This document shows, in pieces, positions 36,179 through 46,771 of a stretch of 64,000 nt of DNA. The stretch's first letter is position 1; every line of letters begins with the position of its first letter. The notes beneath the pieces are model-generated. The model was not told where the DNA came from and did no database searches. It saw nothing but the letters and a program-made list of their open reading frames with translations. The DNA is taken from contig WIUZ02000011.1 of NCBI GenBank assembly GCA_015956445.1, forward strand, positions 1,141,501 through 1,205,500. The letters run 5' to 3'. The DNA comes from Thelephora terrestris (Eukaryota; Basidiomycota; Agaricomycetes; Thelephorales; Thelephoraceae). Both the position numbers and the translations under genes were made by a program.

Positions 36179-39100
36179 ATGCTACCTCACTCACTGTCCC
36201 TCCTTCAACTCCTCTTCCTGGCATCTTTTGCCTTGGCTGCAAATTGGACAGCCACCCCTTTCGTTCCTCCTGCTATACCCCTCGCTGTCAAATCACCATA
36301 CCTTCAAACATGGATGCTACAGGGAACGGCCGAGGGCTCGTTGAACTCTGGATGGGAGTCTTTTCGTGATGGCACGGTGAGCCACTTGCCCGTACTTCTT
36401 TAGCGGATCCAGAACACTGACCAATGGTTGCGCTCAGATCATTGCATGGCTGGGGATACTCAGGGTGGACGGCCAACCTTACGTCTGGATGGGAGACCCT
36501 CAGGGTAAAAACACGGCGACTCAAAAATCCATGACTGTGCGTGCCTCCTGGTTCCTTGGGTATTGCTTGACGCGGGATGATTATTGATTGACGAATATCG
36601 AATGCCGGAACGCTTACAGTTCACTCCCACGAGGACCATGATTACTTTGACCTGCGGACCTGTAGACCTGACCGCAACATTCCTGACCCCAATCGAGGTC
36701 TGTGTTCCACCAGCCGCCGGAATCCGCATCAGCCTTTGCATAATCTAACGAAAACGCAGCCTACGGATCTAGTGAACCAATCGATTCCATTTTCGTACCT
36801 CAGTGTAGAGGTCGTCGCCAATGACGCAAATACCCACCAAGTCCAGCTCTACACAGACGTTACCGGGGAATGGCTTATCTCAGGTGGCACTCAACCTCAA
36901 AGCGATCAACTTTTTCAATGGCAAGCTACGACCGGGACCACCGTAAACTACCAGTTTTCACTTCAGAATCAGACCCAATTTCTAGAAGTAGGCGGTAGGG
37001 CCAGGTACGGTAGCGTCGTGTACTCCACGACGCAGGTACGTTACCTTGTTATAGGAAGCTCTGCTTTTATTGACATACTTCAGGTGAGCGGGCTGACGTA
37101 CGAGGTTGGCCCGGATACAGTCCTCAGGCCCGGATTCATATCGAGCGGTGCTCTAAACAACACTGTGGACACCCAATTCCGTGCAATCAGCGACATGTGG
37201 CCGGTCTTCGCGTTCGCCCATGACCTTGGAGTTGTTGGCTCGACAGCGACCACTCCAGTTGTGTATACTATCGGACACGTCAGAGACCCTCTGGTCCAGG
37301 TCTTGAATGTCCCAAATATCAACAGTTTACGTGGTTCCTACTACCTCACGCGCTACAGCAGTACTCCTGACCTGGTACGTCCATTGTACGCTCCGTGTGC
37401 AAGCAGCACTCATATGACTCGCCCCTCCCCTAGGTCACTGCGCTGCTTAGCGACTACCCAAATACGTTGGCACGCGCGATGAATTTCGATGAAAATCTGA
37501 CTACAGCCGCATTTGCTGTCACACCGCAAGACTCCGACTACGAGGACGTTCTCGCTTTGTCCGTCCGCCAGTTGTTTGGGAACATCGAGATCACCGCTGG
37601 GTCGAACGGCACAACTCACGACCCGACCGATATCATGGCTTTTATGAGAGGTGCGTGGTTTGACTTTGTCGAGCTCTCGATCGCCTGCTGATCCTTAATA
37701 GATGGGGTACGAAGCGTTTTATCATATTTATTCTTAAAAGGCGACTGACAGGTTTCTGTGAAGCCCACGAACACGGTCGATATCATTTATTCGATATGGC
37801 CGGCGCTCCTCTTCACAAACCCGGCCATCGGAAGATACCTTTTGGAGCCTGTGTTGGCGTATCAGCTCGCCAATCCTGTCCAGGGTGGATATGCCATTCA
37901 CGATATCGGTCAGTCGATCCATGTATCTTCACATTCGTTGCTAACTTTTTCGTGACCCCCACAGGTGCTTCGTTGTATCCGAACGTGACGGGGCCATCCA
38001 ATGGTGAGATTCTCGTCGCTTACCCATGCCTCGTGCCGTATTCTCAACTGATCTCGTACAGGGAGCTACCCAGTTGAAGGTTTGCATCAACACCGCGTCC
38101 CTTAGATCTCCTCATGGCTCACGTATTGTGCTCCAGAGTGCGGTAACCAATTGATCATGGCTCTGAGCTATACCCAGAAGACGTCAGATAACTCGCTGAT
38201 CACGAAATATGTGAGGAAAAGGACAGTTTCAGTTTCTTCCTCGTTGAAACTTATGAAACGTGTGCGAATAGCAATCGTTGTACGACCAATTCGCCACTTA
38301 CCTTACCCAGAACGGTTTGTATATGGCAAGTCAGTATTCCGCCGATGGTTTCAATGGTCAACTCGCGAATCAGACCAACCTCGCTGTCAAGGTGTGCTTT
38401 TCTGCCGTATGCATCTTGTTGATGCCCCCGGGCTTACGATACCCGTTCTCAGTCCATCGTCGCGCTCAAGGCTGCGTCTGAGATTTTCCAAATCCTTGGG
38501 AACAATGACAAGAGCCAGCAATACAATGTGTGTCACCTTATTCTCCCTTATCACTGAAGTATGGCTAACAGGTACTCCCGCCGCAGAGTGTTGCCACATC
38601 GTTCCTACAACAGTGGCAGGCGATCGCGATCTCGTCCGACAAGTCTCACTACACCCTTTCTTATGGGGACAACCCGTCGTGAGTGCTAGGCGGGTTTTTC
38701 CGAGACGATTCTCGCCGTTCTAACATGACCGGTCAGCTGGGGTCTACTGTACAACTTGTATGCGGATTTGCTGCTCGGTTTCGGCATGTTCCCGCAGTCG
38801 GTGTATCAGACCCGTGAGCCTCCGTCCGGTTTCGCATGCCACTCCGATTCAAACCGTTTGATGTTCAGAGACGGAATGGTACGCGACCAAAATCAGCAAC
38901 TATGGAATTCAGTTGGACAGCAGGTAAAATCTTGGATCTACTACAACGTACCTCCGGTCTAACCGTCCCTTGTGACAGATCTACAGATGCTGAGACCGGT
39001 CAGCTACAGACCGCGTTGTCCTCTTGGGTCCCTTGTTCACTCACAGGTTTCATTCGACAGACTGGCAACTCTGGACGGCAGCCACGGTGACGGACCAAAC

Positions 39101-39481
39101 GCTTCGAACCAACATGATCGGTCTCGTCAAGAAATACGCTAGCTCAAGGATAAACAACCTTGCCTTCCCGGACAGGTACAACAGCTTGAACGGTCAGATG
39201 AGCACGTATTACGGTCGGACAGTTGTCGGTGGTCATTTCGCCCCCGTAAGTCGTTCGAGAAGTGTGTTCCGTAATCCGAGACGTTCAGGAACTGATTTTG
39301 TTACTCGAATCCTGTCTAGCTCATTGTTTCTCAGGTTCAAGGGAACAGCACCAACAGTAGCGGCGGTAACAACAACGGAGGAAAAAGCGGAAATACTAGC
39401 GGTGAACATCCCATTGGCTCTCCAGTTCTCCCCGTGGCTGTGACGATGCTTGCCGCGCTCGTTTACGCGGCGCTGATGTAA
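36179..39481 (+). CDS. Glutaminase-A-like secreted protein, copy 1
   Basis: About 18 exons can be chained from ATG at 36179 to TAA at 39479-39481, roughly 700 residues. A signal peptide is clear (SLLQLLFLASFALA before ANWTATPF). Family segments of fungal GtaA-type proteins (DUF5127/DUF4965/DUF1793) follow: SPYLQTWMLQG, DLTATFLTPIEPTDLV, WPVFAFAHDLG, NTVDIIYSIWPALLF, LIMALSYTQKT, QTEWYATKISNYGIQLDSR, DWQLWTAATVTDQ and VVGGHFAP. The C-terminus has a Gly/Asn/Ser-rich spacer and a hydrophobic end (VTMLAALVYAALM), suggesting a GPI anch or a wall/membrane tether. Aspergillus GtaA hydrolyses glutamine outside the cell; that activity here is inferred. One exon is only 5 nt (37702-37706) and another 18 nt. 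It is intact in my model. Confidence 0.82.
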
Positions 39482-39774
39482 GGGCCCAGCCGGCGAGCGC
39501 CACGAGGAGTTGACCGTTCAGTGTTGCATCTGATTTTTTATTATTACTGTGCATAAGGCTGTATATGTACAGACCTGAGGCTTTATAAATTATTCGACTG
39601 CCGCTGTCGTTTCTCCTGGACATTTTCTCGGACGATCGCCTTTTATCCCGTTCTGTGCGAGGGTGTACAGTGTGTACTGTCCCAGCACCCTATCGACTGT
39701 CGAGGAAGGCGTAGGGATACCAACCGCTCTGTGGGGTCAAGTTGAACACCGCAAATATTGGTTACCGGCGCCCT
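39482..39774. other. 3' region of glutaminase-like copy 1
   Basis: It resembles the 3' flank of copy 2 (for example GTGCATA and ATATGTACAGAC blocks, 39550-39575 and about 50121-50145), so the duplication includes the 3' untranslated region. Confidence 0.5.
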
Positions 39775-40320
39775 TCTACGATGGAGATGATGATATATAT
39801 TCGGTGATACGGATGGAGGCGGCACTTATTGAGAAAGTGAGGTACCTGAAGGCGGAGGTCGTCGTCCACGGTTGAGGGTGGCCTGCCACGGTCTCCCACC
39901 CCTCCATATGCAGAATGGGATCCTTGTCGTGGGATGGATATCGCATTGGCACTCTGATCAGCAACAGACACTGCACTTTCAATTCCTGCGATCATGTCGA
40001 TCAACTCTTGAAGAAAGGCGTACGATTACTTCGTTCGCAGGACTCGCTTTAATTCCACTGGTGACCTTTTTGTTTCCCAATCTCGGGCAAGGCGTCGCTC
40101 GGTGCCTCGGCGAGTTTCGTCAGCCTACCGGCTGTGCTGACCGCCCTCACAATCGGTCACGGATCTTTTGCAAGGGTCATAGACACTCTGTCGTGTATCG
40201 CGCGTGAACAACAAAGGATGAGAACAGTGCCCTTCAACAGGAACGGGCGACTCGCCTTACCCACCTTGGGGGAATACGTTTTCATGCATGATGTGTTAGA
40301 TTCTGCCTCTACGGCGGAAC
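39775..40320. repeat. X element, copy 1 (direct repeat)
   Basis: About 546 bp that recurs in the same orientation at 45880-46416. Shared landmarks include TCGTCGTCCACGGTTG (39859-39874 and 45985-46000), CTCGCTTTAATTCCACTGGT and TTCTGCCTCTACGGCGGAAC (40301-40320 and 46397-46416). The copies differ by many substitutions and small indels. No conserved reading frame runs through both, so it is probably non-coding. Copy 1 ends 185 bp before the start of the F-box gene at 40506. Confidence 0.8.
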
Positions 40321-40505
40321 CTAGGGAACCTTACCGAACTTGTCTAAAACCTTGACGGTCAACTGTTCATGCAAGCGCCCGCACCACGTATTGAACTCGT
40401 CGCGCCGCAGAAAGAGAGAGAAGGGGTTTGTTCCTTTAGGTTGTTTGCTGGTCGAGTTCATGTTTAATGTTGTAACGTCCGGGCGTCTGTTTCCACGTTG
40501 CACAG

Positions 40506-42378
40506 ATGGAACACAACCGCCTCGGATCAGACGCGTCAATTTCACAACTCCTGGAAATCCTTGAGAAACGGTTGGATAATATCGCTGCCACCATCAGGTA
40601 CGCTAAGGCATTCCCAAAGCCTTGGTGATGGCTGGCTTACTGTGACAAATCCCCCTCGGCAGTCCTCCAGATGTTGCAACATTCAAGCAGGTTCGAGTTA
40701 ACCACTCGTGTCAGAACCAACGAGTCGCTGATAATCAGATTCCGTTTTGATGCAGATCGATGCCATGGTTTTGAAGATACCAACGATATCGAGGAAAGCC
40801 AGGAACATCAAGAACCGCTTCGCGCCCATAAACCAGATCCCTCCGGAAACCTTCGCCCTCACTGCCACGTTCCTTACCAAGCAGCGCGACGTGCTCAACG
40901 CCACAGCCGTCTGCAAACAATGGCGAGCGACGTTGCTCTCTTTTCCCCAGGTGTGGCGGAAGGCCGGTGGTGATTTATCGGAACTCGAGGCGTACCTGGA
41001 ACGGTCCAAGTCCATTCCTATCGAAGTCTACTTGATTTCCCCGAGGCTGGTCACCTCCATCGTCCCCCATGCCTTTCGACTTGTAAATTTGACGGTGTCA
41101 GTCATAGGTTCGGGTAGCTTCGAGCAGATCGCAGAACAACTATCTGAGCCCATCCCTACCCTACGCTCTTTAAAGCTCATCACCCAGAATCCTCAATTCT
41201 TCATAATATTACTCCCCTTAGCTCTGTCCCAAGACCTCTTCCTGCACCTACAGACCCTGTATTTGCACGGTATCTCGTCGATTCACGGATTGCAAAGCTT
41301 CCCGCACATAACCGAACTATTCCTGTGCACGGGTCGTTCCCCCTACACTCCGATAATCAGCCTCTTGAATACATTGGAGCAACTACCAGGACTAGTCAAA
41401 GTCGGTTTGCTTTTCCAGGCGAATTGGTACACCGACGTCCCCTCGGCCCAAATCGTGACACTTCCTTGCGTGGAGGAGATTTCCCTACTCACGCCTGACA
41501 TTACTGGTCCATCAAGTGCAGGAGCCATCCCGCCCATCCTTCAAGTTCTCGAGCTCCCAAAAGCCACAGTAATTTCCTTGCGATCCCCATTTCCCCCGGC
41601 GCCCACCATCCCTGTCCTTCCCGATCCGCTCTTTAGCAAACGTCTTCCGAATTATGCACAACTCCCGGAGCTACAAATTGAAACCGAAAGTGGGTCCGGA
41701 AAGATCACCTTCAAAAGCGCTTCTCAAGCGGTACTCACCTACCACACTGGGAGTTTACGCAATTATAAGTGGGAGCTTCAACTCTGGGGAGGCCTCCCAC
41801 TCTATTCCGTTCGGAGGGTAACTGCGGTCCAATCGGAGCTGAGGCATGGCCAAGAAGACAAGTGGTTGGTTGGTTTGCTTGGAGAGATGGGGTTCCTTGA
41901 GGTCTTGGAACTCAGTGCCGACTGCGGACACGTTCTCAGACGGTTGCGTCACCGGATGGGGAGAGGTGTGCTATCTCCTTGGATCAATACCCTCGTCGTC
42001 CGCGGAGGGGAATACGCGAAAACTCAGGTATCAAAGCTCGACGCGGTCAAGGGCGCATTAGGTTTTGGAGGCATGACGGTAACTTACATTCCTGACCCCG
42101 GTGCACACGAAGAGTACTCGGATTTTGGGAGTTCGAGTGAAGACGATTTGGATTTGGGTTATGGTAACTCAGGCGAGGGTGATGGAAGTGGTGAGGATGA
42201 TGACGACGACGAGGATGGTGATGGGAATAGTGAGGATGATGATAATGATGAGGATTACGAGGACGACGGCTATAGGGAAGCAATCTGTAGTAGGTCGTTC
42301 AATGGTCCTGGTTGGTCAGTTGTGCTGCGAAGAAAGACCAGCGAAACGAAAGAACTTTTTGCCACCTCAGGTTTATGA
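40506..42378 (+). CDS. F-box protein with acidic C-terminal tail
   Basis: Three exons, 40506-40597, 40663-40690 and 40756-42378, join to 580 residues. A short N-terminal helix (LLEILEKRLDNIAATI) precedes the F-box, QIPPETFALTATFL then ATAVCKQWRATLLSFPQVWR. F-box proteins recruit substrates to SCF (Skp1-Cullin-F-box) ubiquitin ligases. The middle has leucine-rich, LRR-like spacing (LQTLYLHGISSIHGLQSFPH). After about residue 495 comes an Asp/Glu/Ser/Gly-rich low-complexity stretch of some 45 residues (GEDDDDDEDGDGNSEDDDND), then SFNGPGWSVVLRRK. Substrate unknown. The 28-nt second exon fits phase exactly. It sits immediately downstream of X element copy 1. Confidence 0.8.
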
Positions 42379-42735
42379 CTCGCCATGTATCTTTTGTATA
42401 TATATAAACGGCCAGAGGACATACTAGCCTGCACCGTTCAAGTATCTCGGTTTTTGTAGTGGGTCCGGTTCCGCAAGATTTGTGGTGACGCAAGTTTATA
42501 GATCATCTCAGCGATCTAGAGGAAAGGGAGGAATCGATGATTTTCACCCATGAACCAGTTCTCTCTGGATACCCTCGTTCTCGCATATCAGTATCGCAGC
42601 GGATTGTCGATCAATGCAATCCGAGTTGGCAGCTCAGGCCAGATCCGACAGCCAGGACACGGGATCAATTATACGATTCACGGAGTACAGACACATACAC
42701 AGAGCGGCAGTCACAAGGCGCAGTCATTCAGATCT
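42379..42735. other. Intergenic, convergent F-box genes
   Basis: About 357 bp of 3' flanks. An A/T-rich run (TTTTGTATATATATAAACG, near 42392) lies just after the stop codon. Nothing else was seen. Confidence 0.4.
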
Positions 42736-43936
42736 TTAGAAGGATGTTTCTTGACGCACCTCCAATTCTTCTTTCTCCACAACATCGTAAGGCCTATCAT
42801 CGTCGAGCGTGTGCGTGCGACGCTGGACGACCTTCCATCTCAAGAACTTGCGCTCTCTCGAGGGACTATCTTTGAGGATGCCAATGAGCTCTCTCTTGTA
42901 AATCACCCATGTACTCTCCCAGTCTGCGGGGTGTTCCTTCTCCTGTGCGAGGTCGATATCGATGACCGCAAGATGCTTCAACTTCCAGAACAATTGGAAC
43001 TGCTCCCTGTCGAACTGCGATTCGAGGATTCTCGGCACCTGTGTGGCAAGGAAGCTCTCCTCCCCGGGTGGGGTGTACTCACTTTGGTGGTGCCGACGAC
43101 GCCAATCTCTCGAAGGTTCGGGCAGCCCCATCGTGACGTGACCGCTATGATAACACACCTCTGAGCGACTGCTCGATAGGATGACATGCTTTGTAGACCC
43201 ACGAAGTAGAATGTTCCGATCATAGTAGACGGTCACCCCCGCGAGACGCTTCAGTCCTCCGCCATGCAAACAAATGGTAGAAGGGGCGTGCGTGTCCATG
43301 GTACTGGTGAAGATCAAACTGTCCAGGTTTGGACATTTCCTGACGAAATGGTGACACGCGGGCGTGATGCGCAGCTCACGGATACTCGGGAACACAGCGT
43401 ATTTTCGCTTGAGCGCCTTTGAGATGGGAGCTCGGGAGCCAGCGCTCAAGATCTCCAACGTCTTCAGGTTGGGCAGTCGGACCAAGCAATCCACAAACTT
43501 GGTGACAAGCTCTTCGGGGGCATGGAAGAAGCTCAAATCAACGGGAAAAATACTGAGGAAGCGGCTGTTTGTGGGGGACGAGTTGGTGGTGAAGGATGGA
43601 CGGGTACGTACCGGACGTGGGCGGCGATCGCCCGGTGCTTGGACAAGTAGATGCACTGAGCGTACAAACGTAAGCCCCCGCCTCCAGTCCCAGTCGTGTA
43701 GTCGTAACTAGTGTGCGAAACGCATCCCTCGGTATCGGCCCAAAGAAGTGGAAGAAGTCGGTTACGCAGTGGCCGGCATGTCATGGTCAGCCTTCGGATG
43801 ATAATCGACCGCTCGGCGTGTTCCTTCCCCATGAGCGCGTACATCCCTCTGCCGTTGTAGTTTTCGCGAATGAAACTTCGATGGTCTGTAAAGTATGAAA
43901 GAATCTCGAGGATTAACTCGAGAGGGAGGCTCAGAA
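42736..43936 (-). CDS. F-box-like protein, paralog A; 5' exon unresolved
   Basis: Two exons are secure (minus): 43936-43612 and 43564-42736. They encode LPLELILEILSYF, then IIIRRLTMTCRPLRNRLLPL LWADTEGC, an F-box-like region, then LVTKFVDCLVRLPNLKTLEI and a leucine-rich C-terminal part ending EVRQETSF. It is clearly paralogous to the gene at 44205-45584, with the same order of segments and intron phases. The exon upstream of 43936 must end in phase 1. I could not choose a start codon with confidence; it should lie within about 44000-44060. Probably an SCF substrate adaptor, by family inference. Confidence 0.65.
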
Positions 43937-44204
43937 CTGTTCCAACGAAGGTCAGGTATTAATCGGAAATGACAAAGTCTACTGGATACTTGCGCATGCG
44001 CGGCATCGGTTTCGCAGGAGGTGAGGGAAAGAGTTTTGGGAGCAGGGGTTGAATGACAAGGTGGCCACCCTAGCGAGGAGATGGATCGCGGTAAAGACCA
44101 CTCGAAGGCATCGAAAGGGGTGACACTGATTTATAGTCCGCACAAAGTCTTTCAACTTGAAGCTCTTTGGGACTTTCGGTAGATGACAACCCGGGTATCC
44201 GTTT

Positions 44205-45584
44205 CTACACGATCAGGGATGTTGTGGGGAACACTTCTAGCTCTCCATTCTCCACGACATCAGTGATTCCGTTGGATGGATAACGATACCAGTGATTTTC
44301 AGAGTGTGTCCACCTCAAAAACTTGCGTTCTTGAGAATGGCTATCCTTGAGGACTGGAATTAGAAGCCGCTTCCACTCCTTTATATACCCGTCTCTTCCG
44401 TCCTTGTACACTTCACGCCCTATTTCATCCAGTTCGTCAGAAGAAAACAGGTGTGTGTCGTAATCAAGTTCCACGACGGCGAGACGCTTCAGTGATCGCA
44501 GGGATTTAACAATCTTGGCACTGGCCTCAGACTAAAATAGGTATATGAGTTCCTGGATCCCTCAACGCGGGAAACTCACAACAGTTCTGTAGACAATCCC
44601 AGAGGAAGCCCTAATACCGATCTCTTGGAGGTCCGGGCAACCCTGCGCCACTTTCATGGCATACCTTAGGTGAATAGAAACCACAACGCGTATTCAAGCT
44701 TACCCACGCGGACACCGTCCTCGGATACTCCTACAACGCGCTTCAGCTTTTCCAACTCCTTTCCGTATGAGCTCAGGACGTTGGCACCCCCCAGGGAGAG
44801 TTGAATTGGGGCGGTCACGGTTTCCACATTCGGGCAGCTCCCGATGAACTTAGCCGTCCTGTCACCGATTGCCAGTTCACGCACGCTAGGGAATTTTGCA
44901 GATTTACGTTTGAGACCTCTGGGTATGGGGCTGAGGTGGCTGGTGCTGAAAACCTCCAGGGTCCTTAGGTTGGGCAACCGGACCAGACAGTCTATGAATT
45001 TCGACATCAAATCCTTGGGGGCGTGTTTGAAGTACAGATCGACGGAGAGGGTCCTGCAGGATGATGGTACGTGAGTTTTACTTAAAGATTCAAATCTTCA
45101 CATGTTCACGCACTCGACATAGACGCCGATCGTTGGGTTGAGCAACAGATATGAACATTGTGCGTACAGACCACCGCCCAGTCGGGATGTCATGTGCGGG
45201 CCATGAGATCGGTGCTTGAGGTACATATTACACCCTTCCACATGTTTCCAAAGAACCGGGAGCAGCCTGTTGCGCAGGTGCCAGCAAGTCATGGTTAATC
45301 TTCGAATGACCGTCAACCGTTCCACAGCCTTCGGTTCCAGACTTCCGTATCGTCCGCTCTTCTCGTGTAGAATGTTACGATGAGGGTCTCCAAAATAGGC
45401 TAAGATTCCGAGGATGAGCTCGGCTGGAAGTCTGAAAACTGCGCGGGTCACGTCAAACGGGGGTCAGAACGCATGCCAGTTGCGGACCTGGGGACTCACT
45501 TCCACTTTTCTGTATGCATCTAGGGTTTACCCCGTGTGTAAGAGGGGCTGCTGAGATATTTGTCAGTCTCAGTTTAGGCCGCAT
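44205..45584 (-). CDS. F-box-like protein, paralog B
   Basis: Five exons (minus): 45584-45500, 45438-45102, 45053-44704, 44650-44580 and 44531-44205, all in phase, 389 residues. The F-box-like region is IFRLPAELILGILAYFGDPH, followed by VIRRLTMTCWHLRNRLLPVL. Then come LMSKFIDCLVRLPNLRTLEV and a leucine-rich part (CPDLQEIGIRA, LRSLKRLAVVELDYD), ending EVFPTTSLIV. It shares structure with paralog A about 300 bp away on the same strand, which indicates local tandem duplication. The first exon (MRPKLRLTNISAAPL) is the least certain. Confidence 0.7.
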
Positions 45585-45879
45585 CGTTGCCGCCGGCGGT
45601 CTATGAGAGACTGATGCGAGTTGGGGGAAGAGCCCTCTCCGATCCGATCAAAGTCTGTCAGTGTGTCCCTTCCCGCTCCTCCATTTCCTCCAGGCTCCCA
45701 TAAATCCCATGTTCATCGGCCCCAGACGCCATCCCAAGTGGCCGACACCAGTCATTACCAGGCGTAATTTCTGCAAGTTTCACCCTCGGTCATGGGTCGG
45801 TTGTGACTGTTGCGTGCGTTGACTATTACGATATAAACTCTCTGCAATAGCTGGCGGTCAACGTTTCAACGTTGAGGAA

Positions 45880-46416
45880 GGAGACGATAAATATACTCAG
45901 GGTTACGATAGAGGCGGTACTTATTGAGCCCCGGGCCCTCTCCCATCAGGCGTGAGAAGGTCAGGATCGGAAAGGACTCGGAGGTCGTCGTCCACGGTTG
46001 GGAGTGGCCTGCCACGTTGCCCATCCCTCCGCATTCATGGGATCCTTGTCGTGGGGTAGATATCACGTTGGCACTCTGATCAGCAACGGACGCTTTCAAC
46101 TCCTGAGATCTCGATCAAGAGAGGCGTGCGATTACTTCGTCGCAGGACTCGCTTTAATTCCACTGGTACTTTTCGTTTCCCAATCGCGGGCAAGGCTTCG
46201 CTCGGGGCCTCGGTGAGTTTCGTCAGCCCTCCGGCTGTGCTGACGCCCTCATAATCGGTGGGGATCTTCTGCAAGGTCGCAGACACTCTCGTGTATCGGG
46301 AGCAACAAAGGATGGGACCAGTGCTATTCAACAGTAACCAGGGAACTTGCCTTATCCACCGTCGGGAATCGCGTTTTGATGCTTGATGCTTGATGGTTCT
46401 GCCTCTACGGCGGAAC
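45880..46416. repeat. X element, copy 2 (direct repeat)
   Basis: About 537 bp, the second copy of the element at 39775-40320, in the same orientation. It ends 355 bp before the start of glutaminase-like copy 2. No equivalent was seen upstream of glutaminase-like copy 1 or downstream of copy 2. Confidence 0.8.
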
Positions 46417-46771
46417 TATCGCGCGAGAGCGGTAGCTTGAACAGGCGAACGGGCGTTGATCTCGACGGTCTTTACGCTACGTGGTTACCTTTTCGAGGGC
46501 TTTCGGTGCTTCGCCGTGCCACCCTCACGACACGAACGGCAGTTATGTGCGCGCATTTCCGCTCTGGTAAAACAAGTCGTTGGTCACGCAAAAGAGAGCC
46601 ACCCTTTGTTTCCTCCCCGTCCCATTCCACTCGAGCCCTCTGCAGGAGTTGGTTAATCAACCTGGAAGTCTCAAGCGCAGCCATTCTTTTTCAACGGTGA
46701 GGCACCGACGACATCTTAACTGTGCGGAATGGAATCAGGAAACCGTCCAGCCCACTCATTTCTCTTCGCAG

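Noticed and set aside
39775-40320. X element as a protein-coding gene
   Set aside because: Open frames in X1 and X2 are disrupted by indels at different places; similarity is at DNA level only.
42550-43164. 204-residue plus-strand frame
   Set aside because: Antisense to the coding exon of F-box-like paralog A.
39775-46416. X repeats as long terminal repeats of a retrotransposon
   Set aside because: No TG...CA ends, primer-binding site, reverse transcriptase or integrase between them; the interior holds F-box genes.
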